Below, in pieces: positions 45,363 to 56,666 of a stretch of DNA of 64,000 nt (positions are counted from its first letter, which is position 1; every line of letters starts with the position of its first letter). Source of the DNA: Eutreptiella sp. 'Long Island Sound 2002'. Lineage: Eukaryota > Euglenozoa > Euglenophyceae > Eutreptiales > Eutreptiaceae. The notes beneath the pieces were generated by a model. That model searched no databases and was not told where the DNA came from. It was given only the letters and a program-made list of their open reading frames with translations. The DNA lies in NCBI GenBank assembly GCA_964036045.1, contig OZ038378.1, positions 27,551,450-27,615,449 of the forward strand, read 5' to 3'. The position numbers and the translations under genes were made by a program.

Positions 45363-46153
45363 AGTAAGAAAGGGTGCTTTCCAATGCTTTGAGGCATACT
45401 CTTGTTGTATTAGAGATGCATTAAGCACTCTAGCATTTGTTTCTTAGTATTGGCCTAACCTAAATGGGTGAAAACACATTTTGACTTATGGAACCAAACA
45501 CTAAATCAGGATATGGAGTGGACCCCTTAATCCCCTATCAATGTGAGGCTATTCATCTTTTCCAGAGTTGACTGAGAACTGACATATCCAGGGCAGAGCC
45601 TATGAATTTATCTATGTTTTCTCATGAATTCTTAGCTATCCTAGTGGTATGCACCCTAGGGGGCTGGGGCACCTCTTTTTGAGAGGTCCTGGGTTCAATT
45701 CCCGGTCAGCCTAGCTAAGTACGAAGATCCCATGTGACATGGCAGTGACCTCATCGCCACATGCCCTGCCACCTCAGCACATATGGGACCCAACACAAAG
45801 AGTGCACATCTTCTGAGATGGCACTATGGAGATTGAGTGACTATGGGGCAGTTTTCCAACTCTTTTTCCAAAACATTTCAACTATCTTTGTGAATATGCA
45901 ATCCGATTTGCTCTGAGTTGCAGTTTCTGTGAATATTCTTACATGTGTCACTGCTTACACTGCAGCCCTTCATGCTTTGATCCCGATTCGCTTCTACTTG
46001 CTTATCTCTGGCTTGGGTTATCCTGGATTGATTTCATTTCAGCAAATAAAACATTTTCCTCATCAAAAACAAGCAGCAGGAAACACTACACCAGCAGCAA
46101 GCAGCAGGAGAGGCACAACAAACACACAGTGTTGAAATCACTATAAAGCTTTT
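45363..46153 (+). repeat. 5' LTR of element E (791 bp)
   Basis: Same length as the 3' copy, with a few percent differences (for example GTAAGAAAGGGTG versus GTAAGAAAAAGCG at the start). It includes the tRNA-like block at 45662-45711 and ends CACTATAAAGCTTTT before TGGTAGC. Confidence 0.95.
45662..45711 (+). other. tRNA-like fold with pol III B-box in the E 5' LTR
   Basis: GGCTG pairs with CAGCC as a short acceptor-like stem. Inside are a hairpin ACCTC-TTTTTGA-GAGGT with a seven-base loop and a T-arm CTGGG-TTCAATT-CCCGG. GGTTCAATTCC fits the pol III box B consensus. A D-arm is absent, though AGTGGTATGCACC just upstream resembles box A. Copies at 56175-56224 and, diverged, 1139-1187. Confidence 0.65.
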
Positions 46154-46309
46154 TGGTAGCAAGAAACAGACTGTCTCTGCGTACCAGCAGCAACCCCGTG
46201 CTGTACATCCAATACGCCGAGATCAGTCATATATAAGCAAGAAGGGCGAACGAATATGGACACCAAGAAATAGGACACCGACGTGAAGACGGCGCCTGAG
46301 GCACCAGCA
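46154..46309 (+). promoter_or_regulatory. Element E primer-binding site and leader
   Basis: TGGTAGCAAGAAAC at 46154 is a decayed form of the TGGTAGCAGAGG site of elements A and B. The leader holds an ATG at 46256 in frame with gag, but a UAG follows five codons later (46271-46273), so gag in this copy would have to start at the next ATG (46310). Confidence 0.7.
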
Positions 46310-48748
46310 ATGCCAGCACCTGGTGAACCTGGACCTGGACCTAGCGCTGTACCTTCGGAGCCCTTACATGTCCCAGTGGACGTGGCGGAGTATTCGATGG
46401 AAGGACTTCAGTCGGCCTTCCGGGCCCTCTCAGTCGAAGAGGTGGACACCCAACCTGTGAAGAGAAAGCGGAAGAGAGAGAAGGATGCTGGAGAAAGCAT
46501 AGCAGACGAAGGAGCAGATCAAGGGCACGACCCGACGAATGATGTTACCTTCGAAGGCGCACCAAGCGTTTGTGGCCTCCAACCATCACCCTCTCCTATA
46601 ACCACCACACTTCGAACTCCAGAACCAGCCGCTGCAACATCCACACCCATAACCAACCCGCCTATGGCCGAGGGCACAGGCTTTACTGGTATGCCTACCT
46701 GCCCTGCCCATGATGTGAACCCACCTACCACTGCGTTTCCAGAGGCAACTACTACCAGTGAGCCGGTGACCTCCAGTTATGCGCCGCGCTGGTATGCAGC
46801 TGACTATCACCATCCTCTACCCGCTACGGGAGCCTATGTGGATGTTCCTGGGTATGCAACCTTGAGTGGGTTGAGGAGAGAACCTGAGTCATGCGGGGGC
46901 AGGAGTAGAGGATCGGGGAGATCCTCCAACAGGTCCCTGACGCGGTCGGATATCAACGAGGTGCTCCGAGGAGCCACCTCTAAAATTGTGGGCGACCTCA
47001 CTCAAGAGATTCGAGATAAACTGGTGCCCCTGATGATACCGCCCCAAGCGTTACCTACCACTGTGGGAATGTCACCCCATCGAGTACAGGCCAACCACCT
47101 GGTGGCAGGGCTGACAAACACCCTGGGGAGCCTGAGGAGCCGACCGATGCCGACCCCTGAAGCGATACCGAGGAGCCCTTTCGTACCGAGAACGGCCCAG
47201 CCGCCCTACAGCCACATGGCGAATTCTACGAGAGCTGAGCTGGACCGGCTGGGGCTGACAGCCTTGAGGGCAATGGTTGACGTGGAGCCCTATGGCTCTA
47301 GTGATCTAGGGGGAGACCCCTCCGATGATGAGCCGCGGTCGATGACTTCTGCTTCGCCCTCGGAGGACGACGACCCAGAGGACCCCGAGGACCGAAGTGG
47401 GGAGAAGAAGAAGAAGAAGAGGAAGACCCGACGCCCTGAGGGACGCAGGTCCCAGGAGGCTAAGGCTATTGCCACCTCCAAGATCGTGGTGAACCTGCCT
47501 GAGTTCACAGGCAAGGACCTCAGCGAGTTCGCTGAGAATTTTGGCAGGTTTCTCCGATTGACCGGCCAAACCCACGCTGTTGGACCGGTCAAGTGCGATC
47601 TGCTCCTGCAGTGCTGCAGGACCAAGTACCTGGAGAAGCAGGTCAGACAGATTGTGACTAATTCCGCCACCTTTGCCGTTGTGTTGGTTGCCTTGGAGAG
47701 GCAGTACCCGACCTATGAAACCGAGCTCTCCATCAGGGCCGAGATCCGGAACCTGGCCGTGCTGCGAAACAATCCCAAACCTGGCAGGGTGTCTGAGCTG
47801 TTGGCTGACCCGGATCACTGGGCTGGACGATTGACGCCTTGTTCCTACAGCAGCGACGACCTCCTTTTCTGGTTGGTGGCTAAGCTCCCTCGAGAGCTGT
47901 GGGACGAGTGCCGTTCAACGGCAGAGCGCAAGGCTAGATCCCTCCGCTACGAGGATCTATGTGTACTCCTCCTGGAGCTGGCGCTGGAGAAAGAAAGCGA
48001 CCAGCACCTGAACAACTACCGTCCTGGAGATGCAGGCTCTGGAGGCCATGGCAAAGGGTACCAAGGATCCAGACCTGGGCAGGGGACTACCCCCAAACAC
48101 GCCCGTATCATGGGAAACGTCAAGGAGCTCTTCTGGTGTGATGCCAGAGAGGAGCAGGGCCACCTGCAGCACGCCCATGACTGCGAGCAGCGAGACTGCT
48201 TTGTAGTCAAAGGGAAGCAGCAGGAGACCAACACCGGCGGCAAGAAGCAGCTGCCGGATGACTACAGGTGTACCATCACCTGTGCCTTCTGTGGGAAGAG
48301 GAAGCACTACGAGGATGAGTGCTACCACAAGCAACGCCTGTCGGCGAAGCTGAAGGGGGAAGATCCTGGCAAAGGCTCTGGTAAAGATGGAGGCAAAGGC
48401 AAAGGCAACAACTCCGGCAAGGCCAAGTCAAAAGGACGTGGACAAGGGCAAGACAAGAGTCAAAGTGGACGAGGAGGAGGCGCTAACCGCCAGCCAGACA
48501 AGGACAACAAGAACACGGACAAGAACGGAGGCAACCCGAACCCTAATCCAGGGGGGAACTTCGAGCCCTCTGGAGGGCAGTCTGGTCCGACCACATGCTC
48601 ACAAACGCAGGCCCAGCAAGGACAAGGGGCTAAGCGTGAGCATGAAGGCGGTGATGACGGCAACGCTAAGAAGAGAAGCCGTTTCATGAGGATGGCTCGC
48701 AAGCTGCGGAACAAGGGGTTCGAGGTGACCTGTCCCGCGGAGTTCTGA
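46310..48748 (+). CDS. Element E gag polyprotein
   Basis: About 812 residues from the ATG at 46310. The N-terminal third is Pro/Thr-rich and disordered. A helix (YSMEGLQSAFRALSVEEVD) is conserved with element A, followed by basic KRKRKREK. Around residues 365-390 there is a Lys/Arg tract (KKKKKRKTRRPEGRR). The capsid-like region follows (KIVVNLPEFTGKDLSEFAEN, FGRFLRLTGQT, CDLLLQCCRTKYLEKQVRQI, DDLLFWLVAKLPRELWDECR), typical of Ty3-type gag. A canonical CX2CX4HX4C zinc knuckle is at 48281-48322 (CAFCGKRKHYEDEC), then a Gly/Lys/Asn-rich RNA-binding tail. It ends in UGA (48746-48748) followed by CGG, in the same frame as pol. No frameshift is seen. Confidence 0.9.
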   Translation: MPAPGEPGPGPSAVPSEPLHVPVDVAEYSMEGLQSAFRALSVEEVDTQPVKRKRKREKDAGESIADEGADQGHDPTNDVTFEGAPSVCGLQPSPSPITTTLRTPEPAAATSTPITNPPMAEGTGFTGMPTCPAHDVNPPTTAFPEATTTSEPVTSSYAPRWYAADYHHPLPATGAYVDVPGYATLSGLRREPESCGGRSRGSGRSSNRSLTRSDINEVLRGATSKIVGDLTQEIRDKLVPLMIPPQALPTTVGMSPHRVQANHLVAGLTNTLGSLRSRPMPTPEAIPRSPFVPRTAQPPYSHMANSTRAELDRLGLTALRAMVDVEPYGSSDLGGDPSDDEPRSMTSASPSEDDDPEDPEDRSGEKKKKKRKTRRPEGRRSQEAKAIATSKIVVNLPEFTGKDLSEFAENFGRFLRLTGQTHAVGPVKCDLLLQCCRTKYLEKQVRQIVTNSATFAVVLVALERQYPTYETELSIRAEIRNLAVLRNNPKPGRVSELLADPDHWAGRLTPCSYSSDDLLFWLVAKLPRELWDECRSTAERKARSLRYEDLCVLLLELALEKESDQHLNNYRPGDAGSGGHGKGYQGSRPGQGTTPKHARIMGNVKELFWCDAREEQGHLQHAHDCEQRDCFVVKGKQQETNTGGKKQLPDDYRCTITCAFCGKRKHYEDECYHKQRLSAKLKGEDPGKGSGKDGGKGKGNNSGKAKSKGRGQGQDKSQSGRGGGANRQPDKDNKNTDKNGGNPNPNPGGNFEPSGGQSGPTTCSQTQAQQGQGAKREHEGGDDGNAKKRSRFMRMARKLRNKGFEVTCPAEF

Positions 48749-51700
48749 CGGGGACGCTCCGGTGGTGCCCAGGACCTGGTGTTTTGGGTACGTATCCGAC
48801 TAGGGGGACGTGAATACCTGGGGGTATTGGATACTGGCGCCACCATATCTATAGTGGCCAAGAACATTTTACCTTGTGGGAGCCTGAAGAACACCATGAC
48901 CACCGCGGCTATACATATGGGGGATGGACATGTGGTGCACAGCTGCGGGGACTGTGAAGTGGAGGTACCTATTGGCTCTCGGACTATCGCCCATCCGTTC
49001 TTTGTGATGGACACTGAGGCCATTGACTTTGTATTGGGGACTGACTTCTTCGTGCAGCACTCCCAGATACAATCCCTGACGCTGCAAGCGCCCTACCTCC
49101 TCTACGTGGACCACGGCAGTGGCAGAGAGTCTGTGCCACTGGAGCAGTCGGAACATACCTCGAGCTACCTGAAGATATCAAAGGAGGAGCCCTCGAACAT
49201 GATGGCGGCCTCCCAAACTGAGGACTATCAACTATTGGGGGAAGTCCTAGACCAAGGTCTGAAGGAGTTGGGTTACTCTAGAGAAGACCTGAATGTGGAG
49301 TTGTTGGCCAGCGACAAGCAGCATGTACTGGACCTTTACTGCAGCAAGGGGAAGAACTGCAGCTACAAATGTTACTGGCCCTCTTTCGGGATGGCCTACG
49401 GGAACCCCAGGTTCAGTGAACTGGGGAAGGTCCTGACCAAGGTGGCCTTGGAACGTTCCTGTATGGTCCTGTGTTCCCCCGATTGGGGAGCCCATGGGGG
49501 CAACGAGTACTGGCGAAACCTCCTTGACAGGCTGACTATCAGCTCTGTTCATTTACCTGATGAGGCCATCTACGTGCCTCTGGGGCGTAAGACGCCTATT
49601 GGGAAACCAGGATGGGGGAGTATGCTCAGCCTGGTGGACGGAGGTCTTACCTCCATCCCCTGGGAGGATCTGGACCCGACTCTGGTCCTGGCTATACAAC
49701 GAGAAAGCGATGGACTCGCCTTGGGTGACTTGAAGGATCCACTACGACCTCAAGATGCTATTGAGACTGCACCCGGAGGAGATGAATACGTCGTGACTAA
49801 CACCAACGCCCCCAACTCTCCCTGCCATGTACCTGTTCCTGATGGAATCTCTGAGTGTGGACTATCGGAGCTACCTAGCTCTATCCACTCAGATGACGAA
49901 ACTGAGCACGACGCCTTCTTCGTGCAGACCTGTGTGGGGGAAGTGGAGAACGCCGAGTACGTCGCCCCACTGAAACCCCTACTCTCCATGAGGGTGGAAG
50001 ACCCCGTGGACGAAGAGCTGGACCCTCGATCCAGGCTAAGGAAGTATGTGGACTCCAAGAGGAAGTTGGTGGCGAAAAAGCTATGCTACGCTAAGCCTAC
50101 CCGCAGCTCATGGCCACTGAAGCAAGGACGTATGGGAGATCTATCCCAATTGAAGGAGGACCTCGAACAGAAGATCACCACCTGGCAAAGGGAGGTAGAT
50201 CTTAAGCTCATGAAGAGCGTATGGGGCGCCCATGTGAGGACCCCAGAGGAGGATGAGCTCTCGGCGGAATGTGTATGTGAACCCCCTCGAGCGTGCCTAT
50301 GGTGCCATTGTCCACCGGAGATGGTTGAACAAGACCTACTATATGCCTACCAAGGGTTGAAGGACACTACCAAGGGCGAAGAGCCGGTGGAGGATCACCT
50401 CCCGACATCTATTACTCAGGGGGCAAGCAAGTTACACTCTGAAGAGGACATGGAGGACAAGATCAAGCTGTTGGACCCGCGGGTGCAGAAGCTTATAAGG
50501 ACCTATCTGGAGGTGTTCGGAGAACTACCCCCTCAGGCCTCATGTGACAAGCTGGTACAGATGGATCTCAAGCTGAAACCCGAGTTTGTGGGTCACAAAA
50601 TCCGGAGGAGACCCTGTCCAGCTCCTAAAGAGCAGGCTGACGAGATTGAGCGACAGATACAAGAATGTATCGACGCTGGCCTAGTCCTGGAGTACAAGGA
50701 CGGGGACTACCACCAACACTGCAGCCCCTGTTCCCTGGTGGCTAAACCTGGGTCTACAGCCAAAGGGCTGGTAGTGGACTACGGAGAGCTGAACAAGAAA
50801 ACGCTGAATCACTCAGGGTCCATTCCTAATATGGAGTCTACCCTTGAGAAGATCGCCTCCTGTCGCTACAAGACCAAGATGGACAAGAGGAGCGGATTCT
50901 GGCAAGTGGACCTGACGCCCAACGCTCAGGAGCTACCGGCCTTAATCACCCCTCAGGGGAGGGTGTTCAAGTGGAAGGTCATGCCATTTGGCGTGGCCAA
51001 CGCACCCGCTCTATTCCAAGAGCTGATGAACAAGATCCCATCCGTCCTACGAAGGAGACCTAAGGTGCAGGAACTGATATCCCGTGGGGCGCAGATGGAA
51101 GCACACATCGACGATGTATGCCTCGGGACCAATACCCAGGAGGACCACCTAATCCTCTTGGGTGAGTTCTTTGCGGTCTGCCAGGAGAACCACACACGAC
51201 TCAAGCTGGAGAAGTGTGAGTTCATGCAGGAGACCATGCAGTACCTGGGGTTCGACGTTGGCTATGGGTGGTGGACCCCAGCGGCCTCTAAGGCCAAACC
51301 CCTGATGGACGCTAAGGTACGACACGAAGACCGCGAGAAAGGACTTCATGATGTACGCAGTTTCATTGGGGCGTGCAACTTCTATCGCCGCCATATCAAA
51401 AACTTCACCTACACCAGCGCCATTCTGACGGACTTGATCAAGAAGAGTACTACTTGGCGCTCGGGCCCACAAGAGCAACAAGCGTTTGACGAGCTCAAAG
51501 ACAAGGTGGCCAACGCTAAGTGCTTGGGCGTGCCTAGGGCACAAGGGGATATTTTCCTGGTGACCGACGCCAGCAATGTGGGCGGTGGTGGAACGTTGTT
51601 CCAATGGCAAGCACTAGAGAAGGAGGAGTTCGACTCGGCCATTTCCCAATGGGGGACGGAAGGTCTCAAGCGGGATGGAACCCTCAAGCACAGCTACCCT

Positions 51701-51853
51701 GACGACCAGTGGGTCCTAGTACCTCTGGGCCACTGGAACTGGAAGTGGAACCAGGCCAGGGGGAACTACTCCACCTATGAGCAGGAATTGCTCGCGGGCA
51801 TGCTAGTGCTATCCTCACAATCACGACTGTTGGGGAGTAATCCTGTGGTCTGA
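48749..51853 (+). pseudogene. Element E pol: protease, reverse transcriptase and most of RNase H
   Basis: Directly follows the gag UGA in the same frame, so expression as gag-pol would need readthrough; there is no ATG near the start. Aspartic protease: LGVLDTGATISIVAKNIL (Asp codon 48830). A ~550-residue linker follows, then RT: DLKLKPEFVGHKIRRRPCPA, CSPCSLVAKPGS, LVVDYGELNKKT, YKTKMDKRSGFWQVDLTPNA, KVMPFGVANAPALFQELMN and the active-site box AHIDDVCLG (51101-51127), with both Asp present. RNase H begins with Asp in IFLVTDASNVGGGG (51566) and Glu in YSTYEQELLAGMLV. A UGA at 51851-51853 stops it where a Trp would be expected. Confidence 0.9.
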
Positions 51854-53680
51854 CTGTGCAACCAAGAACCGGTTCGCACTTTCCAGAAGTGCCCCCCACC
51901 TGAGAAGGCCAAGCTACGGAGCTGGTGCACCTACCTCAGTCAACTGCGGCTGACGGTACACCATATCCAGGGAGTGAAGAACGAGTGTGCAGACTACATC
52001 AGCCGCAACAACTTCCACGCCCTGATTGGTGCCCGGTCTGAAGCGCTGGCTAAGGAGGCGTTCAGCCGTATGGACGTCCACTTGGACCTCAACATGACTG
52101 TGATACGCCCTCTGGATGGACTCCAACAATCGGAGTACCTGAAGGGGTTTGGGGATATCTACAAGCGGCTGGAGAAACGCCTTGAACCCCTCCTGGTCAA
52201 CCAAGATCAGTGGAAGAGGGACAAGAGCTACCTCTGGCACGAGGACCGCATCGTGGTACCTAGTGACAGAGTCCCAGCGCTGCTGAAGTGGACCCATGAG
52301 TCCAGCGGTCATGTGGGTGCTGACAGTACCCTGAGGCTATTCAAGCAGTGGTTCCACACTACGTGGACTGACGACCAACTGCGGAAAACCCTCCAGCCTA
52401 TCGTGGACAAGTGCCCGTGCAGGTCCTGCAAACCAGGGGATATCAGGGACAGAGGTCTCTACTTGACCCTGCCCATCCCTCACTGTGCTAACAGTGTTCT
52501 ATACGTGGACTACACAGAGATGCCAAAGTTTGAGGGCTATGACTTTGCCCTCGTTGTAACCTGTGGGTTGACCAGGTTTACCAGGGTGTTCCCATGTACC
52601 AAGCACATTACCAGGGAGGAGATTATCAAGATACTCCTGGAGGAGTGGTTTTGTGTCTATGGGGCGCCCAAGGAGATCAACTCCGATGAGGACGTACAAG
52701 TACGCTCAGATACCGGCTGGTACAAGAGGGTCCTGATATCCCTCAATGTCCAGGTGTCTACGGGGATCCCCTACCCGCACACGAGCAACCCCCTATGTAA
52801 GCGACAGATCCGTGTCCTCAAGGAGAATGTAAGGATATGGTGCAAAACTGAACGCACCAGAGACTGGGTGAGACTACTCCCCGTCATATCCTTGATGATT
52901 AACTCCGAAGAGAGTTCGGCAACTGGCTACTCGCCCCATGAGCTATTCCTAGGGCGCCTGGCTTGGTTCCTACATGCCCCCTATCCAGAGGACACCCATT
53001 CTTCTGTGGGTGAATGGGTCCAAGAGCAACAAGCAAAGGTGGACAAGGCCAAGGCTATGCTCCAGAGAGTGAGGGAGCGTCAGTGGAACAAGAAGAACAA
53101 ACACCGAGTACCAGCCACCTACCAAGAGGGGGACTGGGTGCTGGTGCACCACAGTCGACTACCCGCCTGGCGTCGCTCTACCAGCGATGACCCATACTTT
53201 GGGCCCAACAAGATTCTATCAGTGGATGGACACCGTATCACCGTGCGGTGTTCTCTCCGTCTATGGGGGACCCTGGTGTGCGCTGCTCAACATCTGAAGC
53301 GCTACTATGATCCTGAAGACCTCTGTGGGGAAGAATGGGAGCTTAACGACGAGGAGATCGCCGCCCTAGACCTACAAGGGGCTGCCAGCCCTATGGAAGT
53401 TGAAGGGGAACTCCCTGACATGAACGCCGAGGAGATGGCTAAGGAGGGCTTCTACCTGGTGAAGTTTGTCCTACGCCACCGCTATCGCCAGGGTTGGCGC
53501 TTCCTCACCCTCTGGGAAGGGTTTGGAGTCAAAGAGGCCACCTGGGAGCCCTTCTCTGCGGTTGTTCTACCTGAGGGACGCCTAAACTCAGTTCTGGTTG
53601 ACTACTTGTCCCAGAACAACCTTGGTGAGTTGCTGAGGCTCGCTGAGACGCTTGCCTCCAAGAGTAAAGCTAGGGACTGA
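51854..53680 (+). pseudogene. Element E pol: RNase H end, integrase and chromodomain
   Basis: Same frame after the UGA. The RNase H remnant has Asn (51860-51862) where the third catalytic Asp is expected, then LRLTVHHIQGVKNECADYIS. Integrase: HHCC finger (WTHESSGHVGADSTLRLF, then CPCRSC), catalytic Asp in VLYVDYTEMPKF (52508) and Asp in EINSDEDVQVRSD (52685). The expected catalytic Glu position holds Lys (52799-52801) in SNPLCKRQIRVLKENVRIW. C-terminal region: QEGDWVLVHHSRLPAW. The chromodomain lies near 53450-53630 (FYLVKFVLRHRYRQGWRF, LWEGFGVKEATWEPFS, LVDYLSQNNL). It ends at UGA 53678-53680. Confidence 0.9.
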
Positions 53681-55875
53681 ACCTTAACCCTAAGTGTGCT
53701 ACGTATGTCTGTGTGTGTCTCACTTCTCTCCCGGGCGTGGCTCCCGAATAAACGGGCTTCGCTGATGTCGGACCGAAGGTCCTAGTCAGTTACTGGTACC
53801 ACTCCTATGGCGCCCAATTTCTGTGCTGGCGCCTATCCGTGGGGGAAGACGGCAAAAGCCCTACCTACTAGAGGGGAGGGGTGGCCAAGTGTGCTAAGGG
53901 CATACAAAATGCTCATTTTGTACAAAGGCCAAAAGCTAACGCACTCCCCTGCCCACGAGGAAAAGCATGCGGGACAGGAGACACCACTACTCTACACACC
54001 CTACCTACAGTGGCACCATTCCTGGTGGGCGAGCGCTACTGCAACTGGCTCAAGCCCCCACCCAGGATTACCACTTCTACACTCATGCTCTACTGGGTGG
54101 TGTTGATGAACAAAGTCGTGGGTCCTAGTGACCCTCCTGTGAAGAAGACAAGAGAACACAGCGCTGCTAAGCAACTGTGGCCTAACAGGGACGCCACAAC
54201 GCGTTTCCCTGCTAGGGCTTGGAGGGAAGGGGTGCTCTTGTTGCGTGCACAGCGTGGATGTCGATAGAGTCGAACTGCCCTCGCCACTCCTGGCTGAGGC
54301 GCAGTGAATTGATTATGTGATCAGCGCCCCTGTTTAGCTGGGGCAGAAAAATGGGATAGCCGCCGAAGGCAGCTGCTGCGTGCACCAATCACCCTACCTG
54401 CCCATCTGTAAAGCAAAGGCCAATGAAGGGGTGTTTGCGGCTGAGGAACCAAGCCACACACCACGTATTATACGCTTCTCAGTGTGACCTATAATACGCT
54501 GTCCTCAAACACCCCTGTCAAGCAAGCAAGAGTTAAGAGACTCCTCAGGTTCGCTTAAAGAACGTACCGAGGAGCCCCTAGGTAACCTAAACAAGGTTTA
54601 CCGTGCGCATTTCGCGTGGCCTACCCTTTCATGTGTGTGTGAATGCACGAGCATGCACGAGTTTGCGAACAACCTTCTGCAATCACTGTCTTGCTGCCTA
54701 ATCTTACCCACGATCACAAACTCTACCAGGAGGTGGCCCCACCTGGGCTTACCTACCTTACCTACCGCTGGAGAGTGAGGCAAGGTGAGGAGAAAAACAA
54801 GGCGCAAGCGAAAAACGTCGCTATGCACTTGTGTGTATGTCTAATCACCCTGATCTGACCTCTAATCATCTTCAATCTTTCTAATCTAGCCCTCTATCGT
54901 TTGTTAGCGCTGCTACAAGACTCGTTCACGGAGACACGAGACAAGCAATGTGCATGCTGCATACGAGACGAGCACACCTGAGGTTTATACCTGATACATT
55001 GAAGTCATATTCTTATTTTTACGAATTCTAGATTTTTGATTCTTTCTGTCAGTGTGGGTGGAATCTGTATGTTTATTTATTGATGTGTGTCTCGTCATTT
55101 TCCTGTCTACGTGAGACATACGTTTATAATCTCATTATTTCTGTATTTTCCAGCGCTTCGCTAGGAGCCGCTCCTGCGCGCCGCCTTTTCCTGCGTAGGA
55201 ATTTCCTGATTGAAAAAATCGAGAGATGACTACAATTCTTATAAAAATGTGCATCTGATGCACAATTAAATTCTGCTCAGGTGTGTTGTCTTAGAAAAAT
55301 TCTAGGCCGTCATTTGACGGAGTTAGGTGTTGTCGCTTCGCGCTTGTTTGGACTCGTCCATAATTCTCCCATTCCTGTCTGTACAGATACCCACGCGCAG
55401 CCTCGCTGAGTAGGCCGTGTTCGGGCCAAAACGCAGCAGCCTGGAGAAACTGAGCAGAACCCAAGACCCCACAAGGGGCAATTTAATTTTTTTAACGACT
55501 CCCTTCGCCCTAAGACAGGTCACAGGTCGCCTGCAGGTTTACGAGAACCCATGCGAGGTTGTATATTGCGTCTTGCGTTGGGTTTATGTCGCGCTGTGTC
55601 TTGGAGGGAGGGATGCACATGCACATGCTTTTGGCATGCTCCCAACCTAACGCAACCAAGCCACAGGAACCCCGGCAGCGCCATGAGCGCTGAGCTTTCT
55701 GTAGGAAATGTCACGAACACAGCAGCAAAAAGGCGCCAACCATGGTGAGCGCCCATTTCTCAGTGTGAGGGAGGCTATAGGTATTTTAAAGTAGATGTGG
55801 AAACCAAGGAAAGGCCTAGAAAAAATCCATTTCTCCTAAAATGCGACAGTGGTGGCCACCACAGCACAAGGGGGG
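53681..55875 (+). other. Element E 3' noncoding region with polypurine tract
   Basis: 2.2 kb between the pol stop and the 3' LTR. ORFs of up to 128 codons (53807-54267) have no domain, signal peptide or membrane segment, so I see no envelope gene. A palindrome TACAAAATGCTCATTTTGTA lies near 53904-53923. The polypurine tract AAGGGGGG (55868-55875) abuts the LTR. Confidence 0.7.
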
Positions 55876-56666
55876 AGTAAGAAAAAGCGCTTTCCAATGC
55901 CTTGAGGCATACTCTAGTTGTATTAGAGATGCATTAAGCACTCTAGCATTTTTATCTTAGTATTGGCCTAACCTAAATGGGTGAAAACACATTTTGACTT
56001 ATGGAACCAAACACTAAATCAGGATATGGAGTGGACCCCTTAATCCCCTATCAATGTGAGGGTATTCATCCTTTCCAGGGTTGACTGAGAACTGACATAT
56101 CCAGGGCAGAGCCTATGAATGTTTCTATGTTTTCTCATGAATTCTTAGCTATCCTAGTGGTATGCACCCTAGGGGGCTGGGGCACCTCTTTTTGAGAGGT
56201 CCTGGGTTCAATTCCCGGTCAGCCTAGCTAAGTAGGAAGATCCCATGTGACATGGCAGTGACCTCATCGCCACATGCCCTGCCACCTCAGCACATATGGG
56301 ACCCAAAACAAAGAGTGCACATCTCCTGAGATGGCACTATGGAGATTGAGTGACTATGGGGCAGTTTTCCAACTCTTTTTCCAAAACATTTCAACTATCT
56401 TTATGAATATGCAATCCGACTTGCCCTGAGTTGCAGTTTCTGTGAATATTCTTACATCTTTCACTGTTTACACTGCAGCCCTTCATGCTTTGATCCCGAT
56501 TCTCTTCTACTTGCTTATCACTGGCTTGGGTTATCCTGGGTTGATTGTATTTCAGCAAATAAGACATTTTCCTCATCAAAAACAAGCAGCAGGAAACACT
56601 ACACCAGCAGCAAGCAGCAGGAGAGGCACAACAAACACACAGTGTTGAAATCACTATAAAAATTTC
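55876..56666 (+). repeat. 3' LTR of element E (791 bp)
   Basis: Copy of 45363-46153, same length; tRNA-like block at 56175-56224. Ends CACTATAAAAATTTC and is followed by the target copy GTAT. Confidence 0.95.

Larger units (their letters stand above)
45363..56666 (+). mobile_element. Element E: near-complete Ty3/gypsy chromovirus, 11.3 kb
   Basis: Two 791-bp LTRs (45363-46153 and 55876-56666) in direct orientation, GTAT duplicated at 45359-45362 and 56667-56670, primer-binding site at 46154 and polypurine tract at 55868-55875. Interior order is gag, protease, RT, RNase H, integrase, chromodomain, all in one reading frame interrupted by stops, followed by 2.2 kb of noncoding DNA. LTR termini are not the usual TG...CA: they read AG at the start and CTTTT or ATTTC at the end. 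It is inactive by several point changes in RNase H and integrase but free of frameshifts. Confidence 0.95.

Noticed and set aside
45662-45711. A functional tRNA gene
   Set aside because: No D-arm and a one-base variable loop; it is repeated inside LTRs, so I list it as tRNA-like only.
48779-48781. Pol start of element E at GTG
   Set aside because: Not a eukaryotic start of choice; the frame is open from the codon after the gag UGA.
53807-54267. Envelope-like gene in the 3' region of element E
   Set aside because: Short overlapping ORFs without signal peptide, transmembrane segment or Cys pattern.
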